A stretch of DNA of 64,000 nucleotides from JACMJL01 sp963791805 (GTDB taxonomy: Bacteria; Bacillota; Clostridia; Clostridiales; Clostridiaceae). The translations under genes were made by a program, and so were the position numbers. Shown here piece by piece: positions 27,001-34,578 of the stretch; the stretch's first letter is position 1, and each line of letters starts with the position of its first letter. The notes below the pieces were generated by a model. That model was not told the origin of the DNA. It searched no databases and was given only the letters and a program-made list of their open reading frames with translations. Location of the stretch: positions 930,001-994,000 of the forward strand of contig CAWBTU010000004.1 of the NCBI GenBank assembly GCA_963791805.1. Direction: 5' to 3'.

Positions 27001-29856
27001 AGTTACTGAAAGAACTACACTTTCATCAGAAATATTTCCTGCTGCATCCCTTACCTTAACTTTAAAGCTACACGTAGTACCAGGTGGTAAACCTTTTATT
27101 GTATAACTTAATTCTGTTGTTGAACCTATTAGTTCATTATAGATTTCTCCATATACAGCATATATATATATATCGTAGCCAGCTATTTCTACATTGTCCT
27201 CTGCTGGTGACCATGATAATTTAAAGCTTGTATAACTTACTTCTGATGCTGTTAATCCTGTTACTACTGTCGGTTTTTCTGTATCTTCTAATGTAGTTAC
27301 TGAAAGAACTACACTTTCATCAGAAATATTTCCTGCTGCATCCCTTGCCTTAACTCTAAAGCTACACGTAGTCCCAGGTGGTAAACCTTTTATTGTATAA
27401 CTTAATTCTGTTGTTGAACCTATTAGTTCATTATAGATTTCTCCATATACAGCATATATATATATATCGTAGCCAGCTACTTCTACATTGTCCTCTGCTG
27501 GTGACCATGATAATTTAAAGCTTGTATAACTTACTTCTGATGCTGTTAATCCTGTTACTACTGTCGGTTTTTCTGTATCTTCTAATGTAGTTACTGAAAG
27601 AACTACACTTTCATCAGAAATATTTCCTGCTGCATCCCTTGCCTTAACTCTAAAGCTACACGTAGTCCCAGGTGGTAAACCTTTTATTGTATAACTTAAT
27701 TCTGTTGTTGAACCTATTAGTTCATTATAGATTTCTCCATATACAGCATATATATATATATCGTAGCCAGCTACTTCTACATTGTCCTCTGCTGGTGACC
27801 ATGATAATTTGAAGCTTGTACAACTTACTTCTGATGCTGTTAATCCTGTTACTACTGTCGGTTTTTCTGTATCTTCTAATGTAGTTACTGAAAGAACTAC
27901 ACTTTCATCAGAAATATTTCCTGCTGCATCCCTTGCCTTAACTTTAAAGCTACACGTAGTCCCAGGTGATACACCTGTTATTTTATAACTTAATTCTGTT
28001 GTTGAACCTACATTTACATTATCCTTAAATATATCATATTGTGTTACTCCTAAATTATCTGTGGCTGCTGTCCATGACAGTGTAAATGTTCTACTTGTTA
28101 TTGCTGATGCTTCTAAACCTGTTGGAGCTGTTGGAGCCGCTGTATCTGTTGATGCTGATAGCGTTAACGTATTGTTTTCATCACATATACCTCCTGCTTG
28201 CACTTGGGTGCCTGCTACCTTTGCTAGTGATAGTGTTCTATTTGCTCTCGGTGACTGTGTATCAGATTCTACTGAATTAACATATTTCTTAATTTTTTCA
28301 ACTTGAGGGCCATTAGTCTCTATTACATTACTTGTATTTGTTTCAGTAGTTGGATTTATGCCGTTATTCCTTTCCTGTTGAATCAAATTCCCACTGGCTT
28401 GAGGATTTTGAATTATCACACTAGGTTTTGGCACTAAAGGTTGAGGATTAACAACAGCTTGAGAACTATTAGCTGAAGTTTGAGGATTGCCGCTGCCTTG
28501 AAGCGTAGTTTCATTAATAATCTTACTCCACTCTCCATCACCCGTTTCATTCTTTGCTCTTACTCGATAATTATGATTTGAGTTAACTTCTAAGCCACTA
28601 TCCATAAAAGTAGTTCTTAGTTGGTTATCAACGATTTGTCCATCTTTTTCTACATCATATCCTGTTGCTCCATATACTGATTTCCAAGTCAACACTATAC
28701 TATTTTTTGTAGATATAGTATTGATATTTTGTGGTGTATCTGGCAATGTGCTTAATATAATTGGATTACTCCAATTGCTTGTTCCGCTATTACTTATTGA
28801 TCGAATAAAATAATGGTGCTCTGATGAGGGAGAAAGTCCATCACTCTTAAACTCTAAATTATTTGATACATTTATAATCTTTCCATCCACTACTATCTCA
28901 TAACTACTTGCATTCTCTACTTTATCCCATGATAATTTTATAGAGTCCTTAGCTATTGCTGGCTTTTTGAAATTTGGAATTGCTAGAGAGTCTACCTGAG
29001 TTTTGGATTTGATTACACTGCTCCAACCAGAGTTTCCTCCTGCATTACTAACTCTGATTCTATAGCTGTGCTCTGTATTCGGAAGAAGTCCTGTCTGCGC
29101 AAAGCTTGTTTTAGTTCCATTGTCGATAACTTGTCCATCTGCTTCAATCTCAAATTTAATTACTTCTTTATCATATTTCCAGTTTAATGTAATTGAATCC
29201 TTTTGAGAATTAATACTTAAATCACTCGGTAAACTTGGTGGATTAGGTAATGTGGTTGCATTTAAGTAATCACTCCACTCACTGCTTCCAGTAATATTTT
29301 TCGATCTAATTCTATATTTATGATCTGTTTTTTCATTTAACCCTTCAATAACATAGGTTAGATTAGTACAACTCACAATCCTATTTCCGTCAATTTCAAT
29401 ATCATAACTTGCTGTACTCTCTGCAGCATCCCAAGTTAATGTTACGCTTGAATTTGAAATAGATCCCTTTATATTCTTGGGAATATCTGGTCTATTTGGA
29501 TTCGTATAAGAGCTAAACTTTTCTGACCAATCTCCTTTTACAAAAAAGCTGTTTGCCTTTACTCTGTAATAATGTATAGATTTGGGAGCTAGATTATTTT
29601 CTGTGAAGCTATTTGCAGTAATGCCAGTAATTATTTTACCGTCCGCCTCAACATCATAATCATAAGCACCTGAGACTTTTTTCCAAGTCATTGTTATACT
29701 ACTTGTTGTTTTAGTAAAACTAATCTCCTTGGGCACTGTATTCACATCATTACCAAATTGATTAACAGCTTCCACTAGATTAGCCGGAAATAATGTAAAA
29801 GCCATTATAAAAGTCAACAACACCGAAAGGAATTTCAATTTATAATTTTTCACCAT
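18019..29856 (-). CDS. Giant FN3/RHS-repeat polymorphic toxin-like surface protein
   Basis: 3945 residues. Order: Sec signal peptide (about 1-31); five divergent FN3 domains (to ~455); Pro/Asn/Gln-rich linker; eleven more FN3 domains (~570-1610), of which five (662-1151) are nearly identical 98-residue units; an NBR1-like Ig domain (~1620-1745); a DUF6531-like entry (FNISGADGTYQATGNFTKSY); YD repeats to about 3520; RHS core with RFLQEDSYRG and closure motif MYNDPSGH (H at 3638); PG_binding_1 domain (~3640-3705); linker; variable tail from about residue 3813, ending in VDITATAG, Gly-rich hydrophobic stretch and WGLHKLLK (3902-3945). RHS shells encapsulate C-terminal toxins; this tail shows no nuclease motif and looks membrane-active (inference). 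GAGGAGG precedes ATG. Followed by a candidate immunity gene. Confidence 0.92.
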   Translation of the reverse strand: MVKNYKLKFLSVLLTFIMAFTLFPANLVEAVNQFGNDVNTVPKEISFTKTTSSITMTWKKVSGAYDYDVEADGKIITGITANSFTENNLAPKSIHYYRVKANSFFVKGDWSEKFSSYTNPNRPDIPKNIKGSISNSSVTLTWDAAESTASYDIEIDGNRIVSCTNLTYVIEGLNEKTDHKYRIRSKNITGSSEWSDYLNATTLPNPPSLPSDLSINSQKDSITLNWKYDKEVIKFEIEADGQVIDNGTKTSFAQTGLLPNTEHSYRIRVSNAGGNSGWSSVIKSKTQVDSLAIPNFKKPAIAKDSIKLSWDKVENASSYEIVVDGKIINVSNNLEFKSDGLSPSSEHHYFIRSISNSGTSNWSNPIILSTLPDTPQNINTISTKNSIVLTWKSVYGATGYDVEKDGQIVDNQLRTTFMDSGLEVNSNHNYRVRAKNETGDGEWSKIINETTLQGSGNPQTSANSSQAVVNPQPLVPKPSVIIQNPQASGNLIQQERNNGINPTTETNTSNVIETNGPQVEKIKKYVNSVESDTQSPRANRTLSLAKVAGTQVQAGGICDENNTLTLSASTDTAAPTAPTGLEASAITSRTFTLSWTAATDNLGVTQYDIFKDNVNVGSTTELSYKITGVSPGTTCSFKVKARDAAGNISDESVVLSVTTLEDTEKPTVVTGLTASEVSCTSFKLSWSPAEDNVEVAGYDIYIYAVYGEIYNELIGSTTELSYTIKGLPPGTTCSFRVKARDAAGNISDESVVLSVTTLEDTEKPTVVTGLTASEVSYTSFKLSWSPAEDNVEVAGYDIYIYAVYGEIYNELIGSTTELSYTIKGLPPGTTCSFRVKARDAAGNISDESVVLSVTTLEDTEKPTVVTGLTASEVSYTSFKLSWSPAEDNVEIAGYDIYIYAVYGEIYNELIGSTTELSYTIKGLPPGTTCSFKVKVRDAAGNISDESVVLSVTTLEDTEKPTVVTGLTASEVSYTSFKLSWSPAEDNVEVAGYDIYIYAVYGEIYNQLIGSTTELSYTIKGLPSGTTCSFKVKARDAAENISDESVVLSVTTLEDTEKPTVVTGLTASEVSYTSFKLSWSPAEDNVEVAGYDIYIYAVYGEIYNQLIGSTTELSYTIKGLPPGTTCSFKVKVRDAAGNISDESVVLSVTTLEDTEKPTAPTDLTASQINCTSFELSWSVSEDNVEVTGYDIYIDYVLIGSTAELSYNITDLSPDTMYSFKVKAKDEAGNVSAGSNALSVTTTADTQAPTEPTGLVSSAVDCTSFTLTWTAATDNVGVIGYDIYNGVTKIGSTNEIVYYVIGLDPNSNNSFTIKARDASGNVSGASNALPVATLADTQAPTPPTGLVAVADCTTVTLSWTASTDDIGVTGYDIYNGDIKVDSFVTSTTYVVTGLSLNNTYRFTVKARDAAGNISDVCTALSVTTLADTQAPTAPKDLTASSISCTALTIKWTASTDNLGVVGYDIYNGSTLIQPNPYLNSTSMCPFYVIGLNPNTTYSFTVRAKDAAGNVSVSAPLLVTTPKDTEAPSTPSIFRYSQIDNSTISLYGSSGSDNVGVTECDIYKDNILIGSTPDTSFGYFQFKATGLALNTTYNFTIKAKDAAGNVSIVSTGLSVNIGVMPPPPSTPALSISSNIDLPTVVQAGQTYIFHVTITNTGSMTWDEAHLIRIFEEKGSFPDYPLIPLNLNNFRLYLPSGITVSTGQSYTWTITATAPTVCGTYACWFCLIDDGSSSIYNYTEFNYGKINVVEPVFNISGADGTYQATGNFTKSYTDFTICDNSNNINFVRSYNSQDTTQGTGFGMGWSFSYECRIKDTDSTGLYKTAKLTDGTFSTFYTNADGSFIAIDSRNQLSKSGDGYNLTTKDQHTYFYNSAGYLVWIKDRYGNIVNISVDVSEKVRSITDGAARNYTFLYNSSGLIESITDPYNRTVRYEYENNKLLRVYDSIKHVTRYSYDSFGFINGIVDNDSNPVESIVYCHDINNRDFNKVLTTKDIYNNVNTYKYNLPFFGTNETQILDANGRETIIFYGSCFNISSIFEGITVGETDYTYSTQSSGIDSFDEIQTVTDRNGNTTTYVRDSNGNITTQTNPDKSTKAYLYDNKNNLTQIKDENGNCTYFIYDGNGIYLLKKVQPLNGTDAYSSTADQNKFAITQYIYYTDSEAASLGYKVKGLLKQVIDPNGSTINYAYDSYGNVRTITDGEKNTTSYEYNIIGWKTCVTSPKGFKTNYKYDNDGNVIAVVLNGGETTRTVYDSEGRKIKEVSANLYNSNLDDLKNDIYSGDVGTRYTYNTNGKVQSIKDAENNVTSFTYDMYGNILTVAKPDGSIYSYDYDKINRILNEYYQENGSVCKKTLACYVYSVYSAYLPNQRWNVNKAVYLNNTDIATTIVYYDYAGRVVEQDNPDGTKEYTTYNANGTKATSTDARESVTYYNYNKLNKFIEQWTPVELNNGNILFSYTKTDYDNGGRVIDKKTGIDKVALNSIPTNFMTVNYTYYGNNKLKSQINSNNRRTDYVYDADGNLSKQTVYADANTQETTEYQNNYLEKHDIKIVHIRKGDIYGNNASDISNYIVKTSYSYDKDGNVKTMTTADGTTTTYGYDNLDRQISVSQPGLDQNGNTATITITKALNYSGKVLMSTDANKNATYYVYDGRGNLIRTIDAKGNTSASYYDTAGRKIADVNCSDYIQGKHISTMNRTEYSYDLMGRLITIKSVYFDNASSLWKNIVTKAYAYDASGNVIKELDALGYESGTGSTSSAIISSGYGTETTYNLANKVSTILASDTKDRGLAYTVSYTYDGLGRKVSETNAAGAVTTYYYDNAGNLLKTTVKKDSTSAEQIIKISTYDLAGNITTVTDGNGKVTTYEYNQMNKVRKVTYPGDSTIAAYTISYQYDVMGNLKQTIDSLGKVTMYTYDNQGRLLSTTEQASDGSSAITTSTRYDRNGNKRFVLDGNGNTTENTYDELNRLVSTLVKVTSNGNTTTETITYGYDAKGNKTSVTDWMGNVTQYIYDPLNRLIKKIDAYGKTIESLEYYDNGAQSKSYDALNNCTQYFYDKNKKLIKTIDPENHVTLTSYDALGNTASKTDGDNNVTRYFYDEFNNVVKVINANNETTSYTYDLNGNMLSQTDGRGNTSLYEYNVANKLIRRIDNGGRAGNDGSYSYDASKTESYIYYADGNLKSKTDRNGLVTNYNYDIHGRKLSMSVGSINISYTYDNNGNQLTISDSTGTTTRTYDELNRVISKTVPSIGKSNYAYDIITGMDQGTYEESSTDPLGNITLKVYDKNGRLSKVIADGNTTTYSYYDNGSLASVIYPNGSGEYYTYYNDNLLKTLTNKKSDGTVIDSYSYIYDGANNITSKTDIKGATGYSYDKLNRLYTVTEPDGTVITYSYDAAGNRLMETVVRGSTTTVTAYNYNDQNRLISSNTTANGVVTQTVSYTYDNNGSQLTYVTTPYVNGVAGTVQTTTNTYDELNELIQTVNPDGTNIVNIYNGEGLRVAKATSGVIRRYLYEGDKVVLELDVNGILIARNVYGTNLISRTVNGVKGYYFYNGHADVTNILGEDGTILATYYYDEFGVLKNSTGTFDNPFRYAGYQYDSETGTYYLIARMYDPTTGRFLQEDSYRGQTNDPLSLNLYTYCKNEPVMYNDPSGHVYLCVGSSGSDVVVVQEKLIAEGYSCGKCGVDGDYGAGTKAAVTQYQKNHGLQVDGEVGDETWGSLFVAPKSSPLPKPSNESSNDSWGEFLQSLLNIENNLIGAFTGAAAGLETMMQAVAGLNEETKKIASAVEDIHTIITTPVVSPTPEEARAELDKDANDVSGDQGKGKTNVGTKNKPSSGGYDYLGALTGPTLSLIYGVGENITLGHTRIPYYDINVPIKLSELEIVAEASDCLSVVGCTLSVQDDCSGKYSKGEAIERTAVDITATAGVIVLCAGGGWVPVLGAVAIGGGAELTKWGLHKLLK
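18420..20163. repeat. Long direct repeat, copy inside the main RHS gene (matches 14961-16717)
   Basis: Encodes the last YD repeats, RHS core, peptidoglycan-binding domain and linker up to KGKTNVG. It would allow homologous recombination with the orphan cassette, replacing tail and immunity gene together. Confidence 0.9.
26404..27873. repeat. Five tandem 294-bp repeats encoding FN3 domains
   Basis: Exactly 5 x 294 = 1470 bases, in frame (98 codons each), beginning DTEKPTVVTGLTASEVS on the minus strand. Units differ by a few bases only (for example IYNEL versus IYNQL, PPG versus PSG). Copy number is expected to vary by slippage or recombination. Confidence 0.95.
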
Positions 29857-30366
29857 TAGACCTCCTCAATTTTTAATATCTATAATAAGAACTTAATATG
29901 TTCTTCATAACAATTACTCTTCCAACTTATAGTAGTATTTTTCAACATTAATGTCAATATATTGTATTTAATGCAGAATACTCTATGATAGTTCATTTTT
30001 TCCATTATTTGTTATTATTTTGAATCTAAATTTATAGTTAGGTAAATAAATAATTTAACTCAGCTACTTTGCTGATTCTTGAGTATATGATTTATAATTA
30101 AGCATAGTTACTGATGCTACTTGCCTCATGTTTTTATCATCTACAATATGTTTAATTCATTTATCTATTTTGATAAATTTTAATTATTTACTAATTTGTA
30201 TTGTTTCGTCGAAAACTTTTTATATAATAATGAAATCAAATTAGAGTGAAATATATTCCAAGATAACTATAAATCTACCTTTTTTAAGTTTATTTAAGTT
30301 ATGTAATACCAATTCACTCCTAAATATATGTAACTGATATTTTCTGCTTAGGGATAGTTTCTGCAA

Positions 30367-30431
30367 GTCTTTCTTGGCATAGCGAAATATCTCTTAGCAG
30401 AATATATTAGGCTGTTGCTTAATTTTTTAAC
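30367..30431. repeat. Half copy of palindromic repeat A (A3)
   Basis: Nearly identical to 13197-13262 (right half of copy A1 plus about 10 flanking bases), including AGTCTTTCTTGGCATAGCG and TCTTAGCAGAATATATTAGG. The left half is absent. Confidence 0.85.
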
Positions 30432-30552
30432 GTATATAAAAATGTATGCATACCTACTTACCACCCTTTTCTTTTAAAATAGCCTCCGGAGTTGAAGTAT
30501 ATCCTGGCTAATCTAGTGCACGACTCTTTTTAATAAAATAATTATTTTACGC

Positions 30553-30759
30553 TACGTAACAATATAATATTTCCTGCGTAGAGATTGTCTGAGCGAGCAT
30601 TAGAAAGACTTGGCTGATTTATTTTAAAATTGCGTTAAGCCCACGAAATGTTTGAGCGTTAGCGAGTTTTGAGTGGGTAGCTATTTTAAAATAAATCAGC
30701 TTAGTCTTTCTATGCACAGCGAACAATCTCTTAGCAGGAAATATCATATTGTTTACGTA
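30553..30759. repeat. Palindromic repeat family A, full copy A2
   Basis: About 207 bases; outer arms TACGTAAC and AATATAATATTTCCTGC pair with GCAGGAAATATCATATT and GTTTACGTA. The arm sequence differs from copy A1, but pairing is kept by changes on both sides, while the central loop region is conserved. Confidence 0.8.
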
Positions 30760-30933
30760 CATTAATTAATTATCCAACACTCAGGTAACAACCAAATACT
30801 GATTTAAATACCTTAGTTCCCTGTTAATTTCATCATAACTTCTATTGGTTTCAATTTTGTCACTTGTCACGTGCCTGGCACCTGGCACCTTTCCCCTATT
30901 TATGATAAGATAGTTCTCACGGAGGGATAAATA

Positions 30934-32769
30934 ATGAATGTAAATAAGGACTTTTTACCAATTAATAAAAATGATTTAAAGAGGAACAATATCGAACAAT
31001 TAGATTTCGTCTTAATAACTGGAGACGCTTATGTGGATCATCCTTCCTTTGGAACTGCAATAATAAGTAGAATGCTGGAAAGCCAAGGGTTTTCTGTTGG
31101 TATTATTGCTCAACCTGCTTGGAACAGTGCAGAAGATTTTAAAAGACTTGGCAAGCCTAAAATGGCTTTTCTTATAAACTCTGGAAACATAGACTCCATG
31201 GTAAACCACTACACAACTTCAAAAAAGAGAAGGCATGACGACTTGTATTCTCCTGGTGGTAAAAGTGGCTTTAGACCAGATAGAGCGCTAATAGTATATT
31301 GCAATAGAGCAAAAGAAGCCTTCAAAGATGTTCCAGTAATTATTGGAGGAATTGAGGCAAGTCTAAGAAGATTTGCACATTATGATTATTGGGATAATAA
31401 AGTTAGAAGAAGTATTCTGCTGGATTGTAAAGCTGATTTACTTTGCTATGGAATGGGTGAAAAAACCATAATTGAAATAGCAAATCTTTTAAGCTACGGT
31501 AAAAGCATAGAAACTGTAAATGATATTAAAGGTACAGTTTACCTTTCAAGTGATATCTCAAAATTAAAGGATTATATTGAAGTTCCTTGTTTTGAAAAAG
31601 CTTCAACTGATAAAACTGCTTATGCTGAAAGTTATAGACTAGAATCCATGGAACAAGATTCAATTAAAGGCAAAACCCTTGTGCAAAAGCATGGTAACAG
31701 GTATATAGTTCAAAATCCACCTCAAAATTCGCTTTCCGAGGATGAAATGGATTTTGTTTATAACCTTCCTTATACTAGGACTTATCATCCAATATATGAA
31801 GCAGCAGGTGGAATTCCTGCAATAAATGAGGTTAAATATTCTATTACTAGCCATAGGGGCTGTTATGGTGGATGTTCCTTCTGTGCTTTAACCTTTCATC
31901 AAGGGAGAATGATACAAAACAGAAGTGCAAAGTCTATTATAGATGAAGCTACTTTATTTACTACAGATAAAGAATTTAAAGGATATATACATGATATAGG
32001 TGGGCCTACCGCCAACTTTAGACATAAGGCCTGCAAGCTTCAAGAGAAGAACGGGGTATGCAAAAACAAACAATGTTTATTCCCTGAACCCTGCAAAAAC
32101 CTTATTATAGATCATTCAGAGTATCTAAGTGTGCTAAGAAAAGTAAGGGCTATCCCTGGAATAAAGAAAGTATTTATCCGATCTGGAATCAGATATGATT
32201 ATTTAATTTATGATAAGGATCCTAAATTTTTAGAAGAACTAGTACAATATCACATTAGTGGTCAACTTAAAGTTGCTCCAGAGCATATTAGTGATAGAGT
32301 TCTTAAATATATGGGTAAACCAAGTCAAAAAGTATATGATAAATTTGTAAAGAAGTATTTTGAAGTTAATAAGAAATTTAATAAAAACCAATTTCTAGTT
32401 CCTTATATGATTTCAAGTCATCCAGGGAGTGATTTAGCTGCTGCAATTGAGCTAGCTGAATTTATAAAAACTCAGATGGGCTATACGCCTGAGCAGGTTC
32501 AAGATTTTTACCCTACTCCTGGAAGCCTATCAACTACAATGTATTACACGGGCATTGATCCATTCACCCTGGAAAAGGTTTATACGCCAATTGACCAAAA
32601 GGAAAAAAATATGCAAAGAGCTTTAATGCAATTCTCTTTGCCTGAAAATTATAATTTAGTTAAAGAAGCATTAATTAAAGGGCATAGAGAGGATTTAATT
32701 GGTAAGAATAAGGAATGTTTAATACCTGCAAATCCGCCACCTAGAAAAAAGAGTCATAAAAAAAAGTAG
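30934..32769 (+). CDS. YgiQ family radical SAM protein
   Basis: 611 residues. The cluster motif CYGGCSFC (CxxxCxxC) lies near residue 310, within ITSHRGCYGGCSFCALTFHQ; the N-terminal UPF0313 domain and C-terminal QVQDFYPTPGS segment are also typical. Family members are of usual length (600-750 residues); the reaction is not established, so I give none. GGAGGG lies 8 bases before the ATG. It converges on the 7-TM gene; both stops lie inside one bidirectional terminator stem. Confidence 0.93.
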   Translation: MNVNKDFLPINKNDLKRNNIEQLDFVLITGDAYVDHPSFGTAIISRMLESQGFSVGIIAQPAWNSAEDFKRLGKPKMAFLINSGNIDSMVNHYTTSKKRRHDDLYSPGGKSGFRPDRALIVYCNRAKEAFKDVPVIIGGIEASLRRFAHYDYWDNKVRRSILLDCKADLLCYGMGEKTIIEIANLLSYGKSIETVNDIKGTVYLSSDISKLKDYIEVPCFEKASTDKTAYAESYRLESMEQDSIKGKTLVQKHGNRYIVQNPPQNSLSEDEMDFVYNLPYTRTYHPIYEAAGGIPAINEVKYSITSHRGCYGGCSFCALTFHQGRMIQNRSAKSIIDEATLFTTDKEFKGYIHDIGGPTANFRHKACKLQEKNGVCKNKQCLFPEPCKNLIIDHSEYLSVLRKVRAIPGIKKVFIRSGIRYDYLIYDKDPKFLEELVQYHISGQLKVAPEHISDRVLKYMGKPSQKVYDKFVKKYFEVNKKFNKNQFLVPYMISSHPGSDLAAAIELAEFIKTQMGYTPEQVQDFYPTPGSLSTTMYYTGIDPFTLEKVYTPIDQKEKNMQRALMQFSLPENYNLVKEALIKGHREDLIGKNKECLIPANPPPRKKSHKKK

Positions 32770-32788
32770 GATTTAACTCCTACTTTTT
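32761..32788. terminator. Bidirectional terminator overlapping two stop codons
   Basis: AAAAAGTAGGA (32761-32771), six-base loop, TCCTACTTTTT (32778-32788). The TAG of the YgiQ gene and the TAA of the opposing membrane protein gene both fall within it. Confidence 0.9.
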
Positions 32789-33426
32789 AACTTATTCAAA
32801 GAATATAAAAATGCAATTATCCAAAAGAAATCACTTAGAATGTTTTCCTGAAGAAAATTTGCTCCTACCATCTGAAGCACAATTTCTACAATTGCAATGG
32901 TTGCCGCAACAATTATTAAATATATACCACTGGTATCTATATTGCTCCTATCTAATAGCCTTATCCCCAGAATCAAATAGAATGCATTTATCGTAACTAC
33001 AAATAAACTTATAAACTGAGATTTAACTAAATACATTCTATATCCATAATAATTCGATAGTTCTATACTACTTGAAAAAAAACTTATACATATAAAATAT
33101 AGAATTGCTATTATAAAAAATATTATAAATATGTTAGAAAATTTATATTTTTCATCTCGCATAATTATGTATATTGCTACTAATGCAGCTATTGGACCAC
33201 AAAGATAGTTAATAAAAAAAATTGGTTTAAGTAGATACAAAAGTATTATATTTTTAGAAACAATAAGTATAAGCAAGGTAATATATCTAAGCGCTAACAA
33301 AGAGAATAATATAATGCTAAGTATCTTTATTTTTATCGGAGCAAATCTTAAAGCTATGCTAGTCCCTAAACAAATTAGTAGCAGTGTACTTAGTATTATT
33401 ATTGGATATAAATAAATATTAATCAT
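32773..33426 (-). CDS. Seven-helix integral membrane protein, unknown function
   Basis: 217 residues with about seven hydrophobic helices spread over the whole length and short, mostly basic loops. I recognise no family with confidence; the layout recalls the 7TM sensor part of some histidine kinases without any kinase domain. No strong ribosome site: the ATG at 33426 has only weak purines (TTGGAG). Convergent with the YgiQ gene. Confidence 0.65.
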   Translation of the reverse strand: MINIYLYPIIILSTLLLICLGTSIALRFAPIKIKILSIILFSLLALRYITLLILIVSKNIILLYLLKPIFFINYLCGPIAALVAIYIIMRDEKYKFSNIFIIFFIIAILYFICISFFSSSIELSNYYGYRMYLVKSQFISLFVVTINAFYLILGIRLLDRSNIDTSGIYLIIVAATIAIVEIVLQMVGANFLQENILSDFFWIIAFLYSLNKLKSRS

Positions 33427-33524
33427 ACAATCTCCAAAAAAATTATTATAACTAATATTTATTACAGTTATCTTTTAATTATTCTTAAGGCAACTTAAAT
33501 AAAACAACAAGTCAAAGCTTCAGA

Positions 33525-34424
33525 CTAGTTATTTTTTGATGCGTCCTTAATTCCTAAAATCTCAATTCCGCCCTTTTCGCAAGTTATAGTAACAGGGAAA
33601 TCAGGTCCTCTTTCACCATCAATATCTGTTACAATATCTTCAAAGCACTCTATTTCAAGCTTATCTGTTTTAAAGTAAATGATTCCATTTACATCTTCTA
33701 AATGTTCTAATCTAAGAATTTTAATAAACAATCCAATTAAATCCTTTATCATCACAGCTTTAATAATGATAACATCTAACAAACCATCGTCAACTTCTGA
33801 TTTATATGCCAAATTAAAGTTTCCAGCTGTTTGACCATTGAAGACCAACATTAAATACATTGAATCATCAAAAACCATTTCTTCTGAGCTAACCTTAATT
33901 TTTAATTTTCTAAAGTTGGGTAATTGTCTAAAACCTTTAACATAGTATGCAAGTTTTCCAATTGTATTTTTTAAATTTATATCTGTTTTCTGAGAAACAT
34001 CTGTAAACAAACCTGTGCTTGCTACATTAATAAAGTAATCATCATTGATTTTGCCTATATCAACTTTCCTAGGTTTGCTAGTTAATATTTGTTCACAAGC
34101 ATCCTTTACATTGTCTGGCATTCCAATAAACTTTGAGAAATCGTTTGCAGTACCTGTGGGCAATATTGCTATAGGTATGGTAATATCATTCTTCTTAATG
34201 TAATTTACTGCTTTATCAACAGTTCCGTCTCCACCAGCAATTAATATATATTCAAAGCCTTCAGAAATATCCTGGAAAGCCATAGATATATCGTGCTTTA
34301 AGCTTATCCTAAAAGGACACACAGTATATCCATACTTCTGATGAACTTTAATTATTGTATCAATTTGTCCTATGATGGTGTTCTCACCAGAAAAGGGATT
34401 ATATATAAGTTTTACTTTTTTCAT
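33525..34424 (-). CDS. Diacylglycerol/lipid kinase family protein (YegS/BmrU/DagK type)
   Basis: 299 residues from ATG 34424, chosen because GGAGAG lies 7 bases before it; an upstream ATG (34478) has none. Catalytic-domain hallmarks: LIYNPFSG at 6-13, GGDGT at 64-68 and PTGTANDF. Family members phosphorylate diacylglycerol or related lipids; in Gram-positives DgkB recycles diacylglycerol from lipoteichoic acid synthesis. Which lipid this one uses cannot be read from sequence. Lies near the phosphatidylserine synthase gene but is not in an operon with it. Confidence 0.88.
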   Translation of the reverse strand: MKKVKLIYNPFSGENTIIGQIDTIIKVHQKYGYTVCPFRISLKHDISMAFQDISEGFEYILIAGGDGTVDKAVNYIKKNDITIPIAILPTGTANDFSKFIGMPDNVKDACEQILTSKPRKVDIGKINDDYFINVASTGLFTDVSQKTDINLKNTIGKLAYYVKGFRQLPNFRKLKIKVSSEEMVFDDSMYLMLVFNGQTAGNFNLAYKSEVDDGLLDVIIIKAVMIKDLIGLFIKILRLEHLEDVNGIIYFKTDKLEIECFEDIVTDIDGERGPDFPVTITCEKGGIEILGIKDASKNN

Positions 34425-34544
34425 TTTTAACTCTCCTAAAAAATAAATTAATAAACTGATTATATCATTCCTAAACAAATATATCTACAATTCTAGGCAA
34501 ACAAGCTTAAAAAAAGACATTCTCTATGCTTAATTTCATAATTT

Positions 34545-34574
34545 AAAAAAGTACATGGACAAAAGTCCATATAC
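34545..34574 (-). terminator. Intrinsic terminator after the CBS gene
   Basis: Ten-bp stem with one wobble (34551-34560 with 34565-34574), TTTT loop, followed on the minus strand by six T (34545-34550). Confidence 0.85.
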
Positions 34575-34578
34575 TCTA

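Larger units (their letters stand above)
29857..30933. other. Intergenic region with repeat A copies upstream of the RHS gene
   Basis: About 1.08 kb without an intact gene. From left to right: the RHS leader with ribosome site; AT-rich sequence; partial repeat A (30367-30431); a short minus-strand coding scrap PGYTSTPEAILKEKGGK with stop (about 30460-30515); full repeat A copy A2 (30553-30759); GTGCC-type repeats (30866-30890); and the ygiQ ribosome site. Confidence 0.6.

Noticed and set aside
26404..27873. Regular repeats as possible CRISPR array
   Set aside because: Unit length 294 bases, no spacers, in-frame FN3 coding repeats.
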